A stretch of DNA of 28,676 nt from JAAYCU01 sp964401335 (GTDB taxonomy: Bacteria; Planctomycetota; Phycisphaerae; UBA1845; PWPN01), in the NCBI GenBank assembly GCA_964401335.1, contig CAYNYK010000067.1, forward strand, positions 1 through 28,676, in the 5' to 3' direction. Below, piece after piece: positions 1 through 8,081 of the stretch. Both the position numbers and the translations under genes were made by a program. Positions within the stretch are counted from its first letter, which is position 1; the number at the start of each line of letters is the position of its first letter. The notes below the pieces were generated by a model that searched no databases, had not been told where the DNA came from, and saw only the letters and a program-made list of their open reading frames with translations.

Positions 1-346
1 CGTAGGCCGAGTAGCTGTAAAGCAAGACGGTGTCCACGATGTAAACGGAAATGAAAACCGTGAGGACCGCGTAAACACTCAGGACGGTCGGATCGAAGAT
101 TTCCTTGCGGGCCGTGTCGATCACCCCCGAAGAGGTGGCCGCTCCCAGCACCACGCCGACGCCCGCCACCAAGACGGCCGCCCGGCGATTCAGGATACGC
201 GCTCCATAAACCGCGTTCACCAGGTTGGCTGCGTCGTTTCGCCCCACCTCCACGGTGTCCCAAATCAACATGCCGATCGCCACAACCAGTGCGCCGATCA
301 GGAAAGGATCAAGGGGTATCGTGGCAGCGATCAGACTATCCAGCAT
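1..346 (-). CDS. Inorganic phosphate transporter, PiT family (partial, N-terminal 115 residues)
   Basis: The minus strand reads continuously from an ATG at 346 off the window edge, so the C-terminus is missing. The visible part is hydrophobic, with membrane-spanning stretches at about residues 14-30, 55-72 and 88-112. It carries GRNDAAN at residues 35-41, which matches the PiT signature GANDxxN. The following YGARILNRRAAVLVAG also fits the family, whose members import phosphate by cation symport at the inner membrane. A GGAG lies 11 nt before the ATG; a GTG four codons upstream is an alternative start. It lies 46 nt downstream of the DUF47 gene on the same strand, the usual PhoU-like/PiT pairing, so the two are probably co-transcribed. 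The N-motif has Arg where Ala is usual (G-R-N-D). The family call is firm although the gene is cut. Confidence 0.9.
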   Translation of the reverse strand, partial: MLDSLIAATIPLDPFLIGALVVAIGMLIWDTVEVGRNDAANLVNAVYGARILNRRAAVLVAGVGVVLGAATSSGVIDTARKEIFDPTVLSVYAVLTVFISVYIVDTVLLYSYSAY

Positions 347-392
347 CGACTTGGGCACTCCGTTTAAGAAAACCCGAGGAATCGGTTTATGG

Positions 393-1061
393 TTACCGGA
401 TTAACATGCGGCGAAGGCGTTCCGCCGTCTTGTCCGCGTGGTTGGCCAGTTTGCCCAGGTTCTGAAAGATGTTCGACCAGAGGAAAATGTCCGTGGCCCG
501 CATCTCGTCCTCCAGGGCGAACAGTTTCTGGGCCAGCTCGAACTGGGTCTTGTCCGTTTCCCACTCCTCTTGCTCCGCCTGGGCGACTAAATCGAGAATC
601 TCCTGGACGCGCCGACCCCCGAAATCTCGTTCACTGAGGTTCCGGAGCTTCTCCGAACACGCGAAAAGGCTCGAACATACCTGCAGAACCTGGCGGACCA
701 GGCTCATGATGTGCTCGGCGAGGGTCGGCGGCATGACCAGCCGCTTGATCGTCAAGACGACGGCCAGGTCCTCGGCCGAGTCGGCGATGTCGTCCTGCAA
801 TTTCAGGTAGGCCAGCAGGTCACCGCGGTAGATCGGCAGATAAAAACTCTTGGGCATCTTCTCGCGAATCTGGTTTTTAATCTGGTCGGCCTTGTGCTCC
901 TCCTTGAACACCTGCTGGCTGATCCGTTTCAACTCCTCGTAATTCTGCTGCCGCAGGCATTCGAACATCGGTCCCACCAGGCTGACGCATTCCTTGACCT
1001 TGGCCATGTGTTCCGCCAAAGGCCCGAAGGGTTGTTCCTCAAAATGATCGAATACGTTCAT
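393..1061 (-). CDS. DUF47 / PhoU-like phosphate transport accessory protein (TIGR00153 family)
   Basis: This 222-residue, almost wholly helical, charged protein has no signal peptide. Its N-terminus (MNVFDHFEEQPFGPLAEHM) and the segment around IRGD/LLAYLKLQDDIADSAEDLAV match the DUF47 family of PhoU-like helical bundles. Members sit next to PiT transporters and are thought to modulate them in the cytoplasm; no enzymatic role is established. I chose the ATG at 1061 because GGTGGAG stands 8 nt upstream. An upstream TTG at 1079 would only add six residues that overlap this ribosome site. It is followed by the PiT gene on the same strand, which supports the call. The 279 bp upstream, shared divergently with uvrB, show no clear Pho-box-like direct repeat. 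Confidence 0.9.
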   Translation of the reverse strand: MNVFDHFEEQPFGPLAEHMAKVKECVSLVGPMFECLRQQNYEELKRISQQVFKEEHKADQIKNQIREKMPKSFYLPIYRGDLLAYLKLQDDIADSAEDLAVVLTIKRLVMPPTLAEHIMSLVRQVLQVCSSLFACSEKLRNLSERDFGGRRVQEILDLVAQAEQEEWETDKTQFELAQKLFALEDEMRATDIFLWSNIFQNLGKLANHADKTAERLRRMLIR

Positions 1062-1252
1062 GAATCGTTCTCCACCCAATTCGCCGCAACCGTCTTGCCG
1101 TCAAAACGATTTGTCGACGATTGAGCAGACATGCTAACCGAAAGCGAACCTGTCTTAAAGATATCTTTATCGAATCTTAACCTTCTCATCGGCAAGGCGG
1201 CTGTTCCATGAAAACCCGTCGAGGAATCCCGGTTCCCCTTGGAACGAAATAT

Positions 1253-1281
1253 TTGAATCCTCCGCCTTGACTTCATAGGAT
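1253..1281 (+). promoter_or_regulatory. Probable sigma70-type promoter for uvrB-nadC
   Basis: TTGAAT (1253-1258) and TAGGAT (1276-1281) are separated by exactly 17 bp and lie 59 bp upstream of the uvrB ATG. Each hexamer matches the consensus at four or five of six positions. No LexA-like (SOS box) palindrome was recognised nearby. This is a pattern match only. Confidence 0.4.
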
Positions 1282-1340
1282 GATGGAGAGGTGGCCTGAT
1301 CGAGCCGGTCCTGTGGCCATCCGGTCCGAGCGAGAGGAAG

Positions 1341-3401
1341 ATGTCAGAATTCAAAATACACAGTGATTTTGAACCCGCCGGCGACCAGCCGGCGGCCATC
1401 GAAAAGCTGACGGCGGCGTTTCAATCCGGCCGTCGCTACCAGTGCCTCCTCGGCGTGACCGGGTCCGGCAAGACCTTCACGATGGCCCACGTCATTCGCA
1501 ACCTCAACCGGCCGACGTTGGTCATCAGTCATAACAAGACCCTGGCCGCCCAGCTCTACGAGGAATTCGCCGAGTTGTTTCCCGAGAACGCGGTCGAATA
1601 CTTCGTCAGTTATTACGACTACTATCAGCCCGAGGCCTACATCCCTCAGCGCGACATCTACATCGAAAAGGACGCCTCCCGCAACGACGACCTCGATCGC
1701 CTGCGGCTCAGCGCCACCAGTTCGCTGGTCTCCCGGCGGGATACGATCATCGTGGCCAGCGTGTCCTGTCTGTTCGGCCTCGGCTCGCCCGAGGACTTCA
1801 AGCGCTCGATCATCACCCTGCGCGTCGGCGACCGGCAGGATCGTGACGAGCTACTCAAGCGCTTCGTCGATCTCCAATATACGCGCAACGACCTTGATTT
1901 CCGTCGCGGGACGTTTCGCGTGCGCGGCGACGTCATCGAGCTGCATCCGGGCAACGAGGAGTTCGCCTATCGCATCGAGTTGTTCGGCGACGAAATCGAG
2001 CGGATTGATTTGGTCGATCCGTTGACCAACGAAACGCTTGCCGGCCAGGAAGTCGTCTTCATCTATCCCGCGGTCCATTATGTCATGCCCGAGGATCGGG
2101 TGGCCGCCGCCGTCCGGAGTATTCAGGAAGAGCTTGAACAGCGGCTCATGGAGCTGCGCCGGCTGGGTAAACTGCTCGAAGCCCAGCGCCTGGCCGCCCG
2201 CACCCGCTACGATCTGGAAATGATCCAGGAAGCCGGTTATTGCAGCGGCATCGAGAACTACTCCCGGCATCTCAACGGCTCGGCGCCGGGGGCAAAACCC
2301 TTCACCCTGATCGATTACTTCCCGAAGGACTTCCTGCTGATCATCGACGAATCCCACGTGACCGTCCCGCAGATGCGGGCCATGTATGCCGGCGACCGCA
2401 GCCGCAAGGAAGTGCTGGTCGAGCACGGTTTTCGCCTCCCCTCTTGTCTGGATAATCGTCCGCTGCGTTTCGAGGAATTCGAGGAACTTTGGAACCAGGT
2501 GATTTTCGTCAGCGCCACTCCCGGCCCCTATGAGCTTCAAAAATGCGCCGGCGAGGTGGTCGAGCAGATCATCCGCCCGACCGGCCTGGTCGATCCGGTC
2601 ATCCACGTGGCCCCCGCCCGCGGTCAAGTCCCGGATTTGCTCAAGCGTGTCGAACAGCGTGTCGCCGCCGGCGAGCGTGTCCTTGTAACCACCCTGACCA
2701 AGCGGCTGGCCGAGGACCTGTCCGATTACGTTCAGCAACAGGGTTATCGAGGTCGCTACCTGCATAGCGAGATCGATACCCTGGAGCGCGTGGAAATCCT
2801 GAACGACCTGCGGCGGGGTAATTTCGACGTGCTCGTGGGGGTGAACCTGCTCCGCGAGGGGCTGGACCTCCCGGAAGTTTCGCTGGTGGCCATCATGGAC
2901 GCCGACAAGGAGGGATTCCTGCGCAGCGAAACCAGCCTCATCCAGACCATCGGCCGCACCGCCCGTAACGTCAACGCCGAGGTCGTGCTTTACGCCGACA
3001 AGATGACCCCCAGCATGGAACGCGCCATCAGCGAAACCAACCGTCGGCGTGAAATCCAGTTGCAATACAACGCGGAGCACGCTATTACACCCGAAACGAT
3101 CCGCAAGGCCATTCGCAACAGTTTGGCCCAGGAAATGTCGGCTCGGCGGGTGGCCCGCGAGGCCGTCCACGCCAACGAGGCGGAATACGACCGCGATGAA
3201 TTGATGGCCGCCCTTGAACAGGAAATGTTCGAGGCCGCCGAAAAGCTCGATTTTGAAAGGGCGGCCACGCTCCGTGATCGAATCAAGGAGCTCCGCGAGG
3301 CGCCCGTGTTGACCCAAACGTCGGAGGCGTCGGCCGATCCGGACGACGACGAGAAACAGTTGACTTTCTGGAAACCGAGGTCCAAACATTTTCGAAAGTA
3401 A
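1341..3401 (+). CDS. uvrB: UvrABC excinuclease subunit B
   Basis: UvrB is the DNA-loading helicase-like subunit of nucleotide excision repair; it receives the lesion from UvrA and recruits UvrC for incision. At 686 residues it has family length. It has Walker A GVTGSGKT at 38-45 and the aromatic beta-hairpin region YYDYYQPEAYIP near residue 95. The DESH helicase box is at 336-339 and motif VI QTIGRTARN at 535-543. A C-terminal UVR motif for UvrC contact lies at about 615-650. The ATG is preceded by AGAGGAAG at good spacing, and the start agrees with the family N-terminus (FKIHSDFEPAGDQPAAI). nadC follows after 6 nt, so the two are co-transcribed. No key residue appears lost. Confidence 0.98.
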   Translation: MSEFKIHSDFEPAGDQPAAIEKLTAAFQSGRRYQCLLGVTGSGKTFTMAHVIRNLNRPTLVISHNKTLAAQLYEEFAELFPENAVEYFVSYYDYYQPEAYIPQRDIYIEKDASRNDDLDRLRLSATSSLVSRRDTIIVASVSCLFGLGSPEDFKRSIITLRVGDRQDRDELLKRFVDLQYTRNDLDFRRGTFRVRGDVIELHPGNEEFAYRIELFGDEIERIDLVDPLTNETLAGQEVVFIYPAVHYVMPEDRVAAAVRSIQEELEQRLMELRRLGKLLEAQRLAARTRYDLEMIQEAGYCSGIENYSRHLNGSAPGAKPFTLIDYFPKDFLLIIDESHVTVPQMRAMYAGDRSRKEVLVEHGFRLPSCLDNRPLRFEEFEELWNQVIFVSATPGPYELQKCAGEVVEQIIRPTGLVDPVIHVAPARGQVPDLLKRVEQRVAAGERVLVTTLTKRLAEDLSDYVQQQGYRGRYLHSEIDTLERVEILNDLRRGNFDVLVGVNLLREGLDLPEVSLVAIMDADKEGFLRSETSLIQTIGRTARNVNAEVVLYADKMTPSMERAISETNRRREIQLQYNAEHAITPETIRKAIRNSLAQEMSARRVAREAVHANEAEYDRDELMAALEQEMFEAAEKLDFERAATLRDRIKELREAPVLTQTSEASADPDDDEKQLTFWKPRSKHFRK

Positions 3402-3407
3402 CGCACG

Positions 3408-4301
3408 ATGCCAAACCCCGAAACTTCCGTTGAGAAGCAATTACGCAAACTCTGGGAACAGGCCCTGCTCGAGGACGGGGCCGATCGCGATGTGACCTCC
3501 CTGATCGCCGTCGACGAAAACGCCGCCGGTACCGCCCGGTTGATCGCTCGGCAAACGGGGGTTTTTGCCGGACAGATACTCTATGACCTGCTGGCCGAAC
3601 TGTATTCCGACTGGCTGATGCTCGATGCGCCCGCCCGGGACAGCGATTTACTCGCACCCGGCACCCTCATCGCCACCCTTAAAGGGCCGCAACGTTTTCT
3701 GCTGGGCATCGAACGGACCCTGCTCAACTTCCTTCAGCGGCTCTGTGGGGTCGCCACCCTTACTCGGCGCTATGTGGACGCGGTGGCCGGCACCAAGGCG
3801 AAAATCTACGATACCCGCAAGACCATCCCCGGCTGGCGACTGCTCGACAAATACGCCGTCTATTGCGGTAGCGGCGAGAACCACCGTTTCGGCCTGTCCG
3901 ACGCGGTGCTCATCAAGGACAACCACCTGGCCGACATTCCGCTCGAGCAACTCGCCGCCCGGGCCGCGAAAATGGTCGCCCAGGCCGAGGCCCTGGATCC
4001 GCGTCCGGCGTTTATCGAATTCGAGGTTGATCGCCTTGACCAATTCGACGTTCTGCTCAATGTGCGGGGCATCGATGTCCTCCTGCTCGACAACTTTTCC
4101 ACGGACCAGATGCGTGAGGCCGTACGTCGACGCGATACCCGGGACTTTGCCAGCCTGATCGCCCTGGAAGCCTCCGGCGGGGTGGATTTGACCACGGTCC
4201 GGGCCATCGCCGAAACCGGCGTCGACCGCATCTCCGTCGGGGCCATTACCCATTCCGCCCCGGCTTTGGATATCAGCATGGAATATCGATCTGGCAGGTA
4301 G
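3408..4301 (+). CDS. nadC: Nicotinate-nucleotide pyrophosphorylase (carboxylating), quinolinate phosphoribosyltransferase
   Basis: NadC converts quinolinate and PRPP to nicotinate mononucleotide, CO2 and pyrophosphate, the step where de novo NAD synthesis meets the salvage route. The 297-residue length is normal. The family signature is clear: TRKTIPGWRLLDKYAV from residue 136, then the NHRFGLSDAVLIKDNH block, IEFEVDRLDQ, DVLLLDNF and a C-terminal EASGGVDLTTVRAIAETGVD phosphate-binding region. Variations from the common pattern include CGSGENHR instead of GGGxNHR and LCGVAT instead of LSGIAT; neither removes a basic substrate-binding residue. There is no strong Shine-Dalgarno sequence, but the start is only 6 nt after the uvrB stop, so translational coupling is likely. 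The facing ParA gene ends 44 bp away and no hairpin terminator is visible between them. Confidence 0.97.
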   Translation: MPNPETSVEKQLRKLWEQALLEDGADRDVTSLIAVDENAAGTARLIARQTGVFAGQILYDLLAELYSDWLMLDAPARDSDLLAPGTLIATLKGPQRFLLGIERTLLNFLQRLCGVATLTRRYVDAVAGTKAKIYDTRKTIPGWRLLDKYAVYCGSGENHRFGLSDAVLIKDNHLADIPLEQLAARAAKMVAQAEALDPRPAFIEFEVDRLDQFDVLLNVRGIDVLLLDNFSTDQMREAVRRRDTRDFASLIALEASGGVDLTTVRAIAETGVDRISVGAITHSAPALDISMEYRSGR

Positions 4302-4345
4302 GACCGCCCCCGTTATTCAGACGCAAGGCGATCAGCGGAGGCGCT

Positions 4346-5368
4346 TCAAAACAATATGCCACCGTCCGCCCTTGAGGCACGAACCACACCGGCGCGATTC
4401 ATGATTTCCGTGGCCAGTCGCTGGAAATCCTGATAGGCATCCTTAACGGCCGAAGTATGCGCGCCAATCGCACCGTCCGCCGGCTTAAGAAAAAAAATCG
4501 GCTTGCGCGCCTCCTGGGCCATGGGCATCAAACTGCGATAATGTTTCAACAAGGCGAAACAGTACCGATCCTGACTAACGGGCGGCGAATCATTCGCCGA
4601 CTCCTTAAGTACATATTCTCGATAGGTTCCGGGAATTCGGCTGATCCACTTGTCATAGGATTTGACCGGCCGATCCTTACGCACTGAATGTTGCATCACC
4701 AGATAGCCGAGCGGCTTCATGCTTCCCGCCGGCAAGGGCAAATTTCCTGCCGGATTGCGCCCCAGACGTTCTTGCCATCCCTCTCTCCATTCATGAAGCC
4801 TTGGGCCAAGATTCCGTAAACCTTGCAACGAAAAGATGTCCGGCCCCAACGGTACGACCACGAAGTCGGAAGCGATCAGCGCGGCTCGATTGATGGCCCC
4901 CAGATTGGGACCGAGATCAACGAGGATCACATCCGCATGATGCCGGCTCCCCCCCCTTTGCAGCACGCGCCATAAAGCCGAGGTGACCCGAAACGCCCGT
5001 TCGTCTCGGTCCAGACACTTGGGCCACGCCTCGGACAATCCGTCTTCATAGGTCGAAAGGGACATGTCGCCCGGAATAAGCACCAGTCGCTCATCCACTT
5101 TTTCGAGAGTCGGATCGACCACATCTCCTGTGCCACGATCCAGTGGACGCAGGTCTCGATAAATGGTGACCGGAGCATCCGTTTCCGACCATAATTGTTC
5201 CAAGCGCTCATCATCGAGAAAGGCGGCGGACAGGTTCCCCTGCGGGTCAAGGTCGGCGGCCAATACGCGGTAGCCCAGCTCGGAAAGCATCCATGAGACA
5301 TGATAGACCAAGGAAGTTTTACCGACGCCCCCCTTGTTATTGAAGAAAGCAATTACGGGAACGGGCAT
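4346..5368 (-). CDS. ParA/MinD-type P-loop ATPase (second gene of an accessory cassette)
   Basis: This 340-residue protein has the deviant Walker A KGGVGKTS at 12-19 with both signature lysines, a switch-like DLDPQGN at 39-45 and a Walker B VDLGP at 150-154. This is the SIMIBI/ParA fold, which uses ATP-dependent dimerisation to position plasmids, chromosomes or protein cargo. There is no ParB gene beside it and no obvious parS site. The C-terminal 150 residues, including a lysine/arginine-rich VRKDRPVKSYDKWISR stretch, are unlike the short core of chromosomal Soj. The ATG is 2 nt after the stop of the AlbA_2 gene and has GAGGAA at proper spacing, so both are made from one transcript. Codon use is less GC-rich than in flanking nadC and accA, suggesting a horizontally acquired cassette. 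Its function here is unknown; partitioning, defence or signalling are all possible. Confidence 0.85.
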   Translation of the reverse strand: MPVPVIAFFNNKGGVGKTSLVYHVSWMLSELGYRVLAADLDPQGNLSAAFLDDERLEQLWSETDAPVTIYRDLRPLDRGTGDVVDPTLEKVDERLVLIPGDMSLSTYEDGLSEAWPKCLDRDERAFRVTSALWRVLQRGGSRHHADVILVDLGPNLGAINRAALIASDFVVVPLGPDIFSLQGLRNLGPRLHEWREGWQERLGRNPAGNLPLPAGSMKPLGYLVMQHSVRKDRPVKSYDKWISRIPGTYREYVLKESANDSPPVSQDRYCFALLKHYRSLMPMAQEARKPIFFLKPADGAIGAHTSAVKDAYQDFQRLATEIMNRAGVVRASRADGGILF

Positions 5369-5370
5369 GA

Positions 5371-6561
5371 CTATTTCCTCACCACCACCAAGACGTGATT
5401 GTCCTGAACGTCGAAATCGAGATCGGGATTCCCGTTGTCCTTCAGGGTCTTCCTGGCCAGTTGAATGCCGACACCGAATCGTTGAACAAATCCCAGCGTT
5501 TTCATGGCCTCGGCGATATGAGGATTTCGATAATCAGTGATCCCCGGTACTCCAAAGTTTTTGCGAGTTACCTGACCGAAGGGACCACCTGGATTTTGAA
5601 TCTCAATTCGATCATTGAACCAGGTAATCCGAACGGGGGCGTTTGTGGTTTGATAATCACGATGCATGACGGCGTTTCGAGCCAATTGCTGGAGCGCGAC
5701 CAATGGGTAATCCGGATGACGATCCTCCGTGGAGTGGGATCGGATATCGGTCGGGGTCACGATATTTACGGAAAGCAGGTCATCCATGCGGCGGAGCAGG
5801 TACGGCAAAGCCCCATGAATTTCCTCCCGATTCATGATAGGATCCGTGAGCTCCGTCCCATTGATGCGAAGGAACTGGATATAGGCCCCGGGAATGAAAT
5901 CCGTCGGTATTTTGCCGACCACCAGCAATCCTACAACCGTTGGGCGATAAGGAGGATCAACGGATACAAACCGCACGGAGGCCAATTGCTGCTCGTAGGT
6001 CCTCCCATTGTCCTCCAGAATATCCGGCGCGATCGCCGAGGGCAGATAACCTTCCAGAAATGTGATTCTGTCGAGATCTCCAAGCGTGGCGGAAGCATGC
6101 ACGTGCAGATCGAAAGGCAAATCTCGCGATCGCCGTTTTTCCATCAAGCGCCGCTCTTCCTCCAGAGAGGCAACGGCCCGGCAAGATCCCACCCGAATGC
6201 AAGTCCGCCCGCGAAAACGAACCGGCGGGGCATCCGAAGGATGAACGAAAACCACCGCCATCGGAACCCCACGAAGTACACGTTTTTCTACTACGATGCT
6301 TGGGAGGGGAACAATATTTCCGTCCGAACGCATGGCCGACAACTTTTGAATGAGCTGATCGGTAATCTTGAGGCCCGCGCCGTCGCCGTTATCTTTCGCC
6401 CCAATAAAAATGACTCCCGGTTTCCCATGGTCCGGCAAGTCGTTGGCGAACGCACATATCGCTTCCCTGATTCGATCAGGTTCCGCGATGGACGGCTTGC
6501 GCTCAACCCGATCGGATTCGAGGTCTGTCAACAACCCAACAAGTTCTTCATCGCTCAACAT
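5371..6561 (-). CDS. AlbA_2 (Schlafen-like) domain protein with C-terminal GHKL/HATPase_c_4-type domain
   Basis: In this 396-residue protein, residues 14-135 read as an AlbA_2/Schlafen-like nucleic-acid-binding domain: ESDRVERKP, a helix with ICAFAND, GVIFIGAKDNGDGAGL, then RIGS-like IRVGSCRAV. Residues 286-396 resemble the ATP-binding fold that often follows AlbA_2: LARNAVMHRDYQ at 293-304, DRIEIQNPGG at 317-326, YRNPHIAEAM at 344-353 and RFGVGI at 361-366. Proteins of this layout are often annotated as transcriptional regulators or RecG-like; most have no proven role, though some belong to phage-defence loci. The ATG at 6561 has AAGG just upstream. It is the first gene of a two-gene cassette with ParA, inserted between nadC and accA. 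Base composition is lower in GC than its neighbours. The domain call is good, the function unknown. Confidence 0.85.
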   Translation of the reverse strand: MLSDEELVGLLTDLESDRVERKPSIAEPDRIREAICAFANDLPDHGKPGVIFIGAKDNGDGAGLKITDQLIQKLSAMRSDGNIVPLPSIVVEKRVLRGVPMAVVFVHPSDAPPVRFRGRTCIRVGSCRAVASLEEERRLMEKRRSRDLPFDLHVHASATLGDLDRITFLEGYLPSAIAPDILEDNGRTYEQQLASVRFVSVDPPYRPTVVGLLVVGKIPTDFIPGAYIQFLRINGTELTDPIMNREEIHGALPYLLRRMDDLLSVNIVTPTDIRSHSTEDRHPDYPLVALQQLARNAVMHRDYQTTNAPVRITWFNDRIEIQNPGGPFGQVTRKNFGVPGITDYRNPHIAEAMKTLGFVQRFGVGIQLARKTLKDNGNPDLDFDVQDNHVLVVVRK

Positions 6562-6601
6562 AATGCGCCTTTGTCGAAGAGGCCCATCCCGTCCTGTTCA
6601 C

Positions 6602-6629
6602 ATCATAGCTTCGATGCATAAAAAAACAA
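6602..6629 (-). promoter_or_regulatory. Possible promoter of the AlbA_2/ParA cassette
   Basis: On the minus strand TTGTTT (6629-6624) and TATGAT (6607-6602) are spaced by 16 bp in an AT-rich 180-bp gap, about 40 bp before the AlbA_2 start. It is the best sigma70-like pair in the gap, but the gap is AT-rich enough for chance matches. Confidence 0.35.
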
Positions 6630-6742
6630 TCAATGGCTGTAAGATGCGATCCCGTAACAGAATACCAAATATAACCTAATTCTTTAGCATGAGAACGGGA
6701 ATGGCGAAGGTATTGGGAGGAGAGGAAGGACGAGTCCGAAAT

Positions 6743-7900
6743 CTATCGTGCGGTGGCCGCCTCGCCGGTCTTGGCGCCGTTGGCACGCGGGCGGACCCAT
6801 ACGTCGGTTTTTTTGCCGTTGCCGCTATTCGCGAAACCGGCGGTTGATCCGTTTCCGTTACGGGTTCGACTGCGGCCGGTAGTCTTCTTGGCCGACGGAC
6901 TCTCGAAGAAACTGCCCAGATTGCGCAACCGCTCGTAGCGCCGCTTCAAGAGCGTATCGATCCGTACGCGCTTGAGTTCACGCAACGTATCGCCGACGAA
7001 ACGCTCAAAAGTGGCGAACATGGCCGGCGGATTGCGATGCCCGCCACCCAGCGGTTCCGGCAGAATTTCATCGATGATATTCAAACGCTTCAAGTCTTTA
7101 GCGGTCAGCTTGAGGGACTTGGCCGCGACGTTTGCCCGCTCCGCGCTTTTATAAAGGATGGCCGCGCAACCTTCCGGAGTGATCACCGAGTAATAACTGT
7201 GCTCGAACATCGCCAGCCGATCGCCCACCCCGATCCCCAAGGCCCCGCCGCTGCCGCCTTCCCCGATCACCACGCAGACGATCGGGACGCGCAGCCGGGA
7301 CATCTCCATCATGTTGACCGCGATGGCCTGGGCGATGCCCCGTTCCTCGGCCTTGTCGCCGGGGAACGCGCCCTGCGTGTCGATCACGCAAACCACCGGC
7401 AAACGGAATTTCTCGGCCAGGTGCATCTTGTGCAAGGCCTTGCGATAGCCTTCCGGATGGGCGCAGCCGAAATGCCGGGCGATTTTCTCCTTGGTGGTGC
7501 GGCCCTTATCGTGGCCGACCAGCATGACTTTCTGCCCGCCGATCCGCCCGAAACCCGTTACAATGGCCAAATCATCCCCGAAACACCGGTCCCCATGCAG
7601 TTCGCAGAAGTCGCGCACGCAGCCGTCAAGATAATCCTGCAATACCGGCCGGCGCGGATGCCGGGCCACCAGTACCGTTTCCCAAGGGGTGAGCTTGGCA
7701 TAGGTTCGCCGGGTCAAGCTCTCCAACGTATTCCGCAATTCCCGAATGTCGGACGACAAATCACGCTTACCTTCGGTCTGGGCCGCTTCCAACTCGGCGA
7801 TTTCCCGCTCGATTCGGGCCAGCGGTCTCTCGAACTCCAAGGTAATATCCAAACCGGTGGGGACGGCCCCTGCCGGCCGTATGTCAGGTTCAATGCTCAT
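6743..7900 (-). CDS. accA: Acetyl-CoA carboxylase carboxyltransferase subunit alpha
   Basis: AccA and AccD together transfer the carboxyl group from carboxybiotin to acetyl-CoA, giving malonyl-CoA for fatty acid synthesis in the cytoplasm. The family core is intact: an N-terminal coiled segment (IEREIAELEA), TPWETVLVARHPRRP, ELHGDRCFGDD, GHDKGRTTKEKI, the oxyanion-hole region DTQGAFPGDKAEERG, IGEGGSGGALGIGVGDR and SVITPEGCAAILY. At 385 residues it is about 60 longer than most AccA. The extra part is a C-terminal tail from about residue 328, rich in Gly, Asn, Arg, Lys and Thr, and looks disordered. The ATG at 7900 follows GAAGGATTT. accD is not in the window. The gene is divergent from tyrA across a 181-bp gap. 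Confidence 0.96.
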   Translation of the reverse strand: MSIEPDIRPAGAVPTGLDITLEFERPLARIEREIAELEAAQTEGKRDLSSDIRELRNTLESLTRRTYAKLTPWETVLVARHPRRPVLQDYLDGCVRDFCELHGDRCFGDDLAIVTGFGRIGGQKVMLVGHDKGRTTKEKIARHFGCAHPEGYRKALHKMHLAEKFRLPVVCVIDTQGAFPGDKAEERGIAQAIAVNMMEMSRLRVPIVCVVIGEGGSGGALGIGVGDRLAMFEHSYYSVITPEGCAAILYKSAERANVAAKSLKLTAKDLKRLNIIDEILPEPLGGGHRNPPAMFATFERFVGDTLRELKRVRIDTLLKRRYERLRNLGSFFESPSAKKTTGRSRTRNGNGSTAGFANSGNGKKTDVWVRPRANGAKTGEAATAR

Positions 7901-8024
7901 AAATCCTTCGTGCGTTTCCTGTTAGCTTATGGTTAAATGCTCCATGCCGGGTCAAAGGCCCGCGCTCCGGCCACCCGGCAATTCCCTAATAGCTTAGCAA
8001 ATAAAATCCCTCGATCAAGAAAAT

Positions 8025-8054
8025 TTGACGACCCCAAGGCTTTGCGGATACATT
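8025..8054 (+). promoter_or_regulatory. Probable sigma70-type promoter for tyrA-purL
   Basis: TTGACG (8025-8030), an 18-bp spacer and TACATT (8049-8054) lie 27 bp upstream of the GTG start of tyrA. The -35 box matches the consensus at five of six positions. The AT-rich flank fits a promoter. This would leave a leader of only about 20 nt. Confidence 0.45.
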
Positions 8055-8081
8055 ATAAGCAATTGAAATCCGGGTATTTCT

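Noticed and set aside
1851..3440. Long minus-strand open frame (529 codons) opposite uvrB
   Set aside because: It is the antisense shadow of a clear uvrB gene in GC-rich DNA; it has no recognisable domain.
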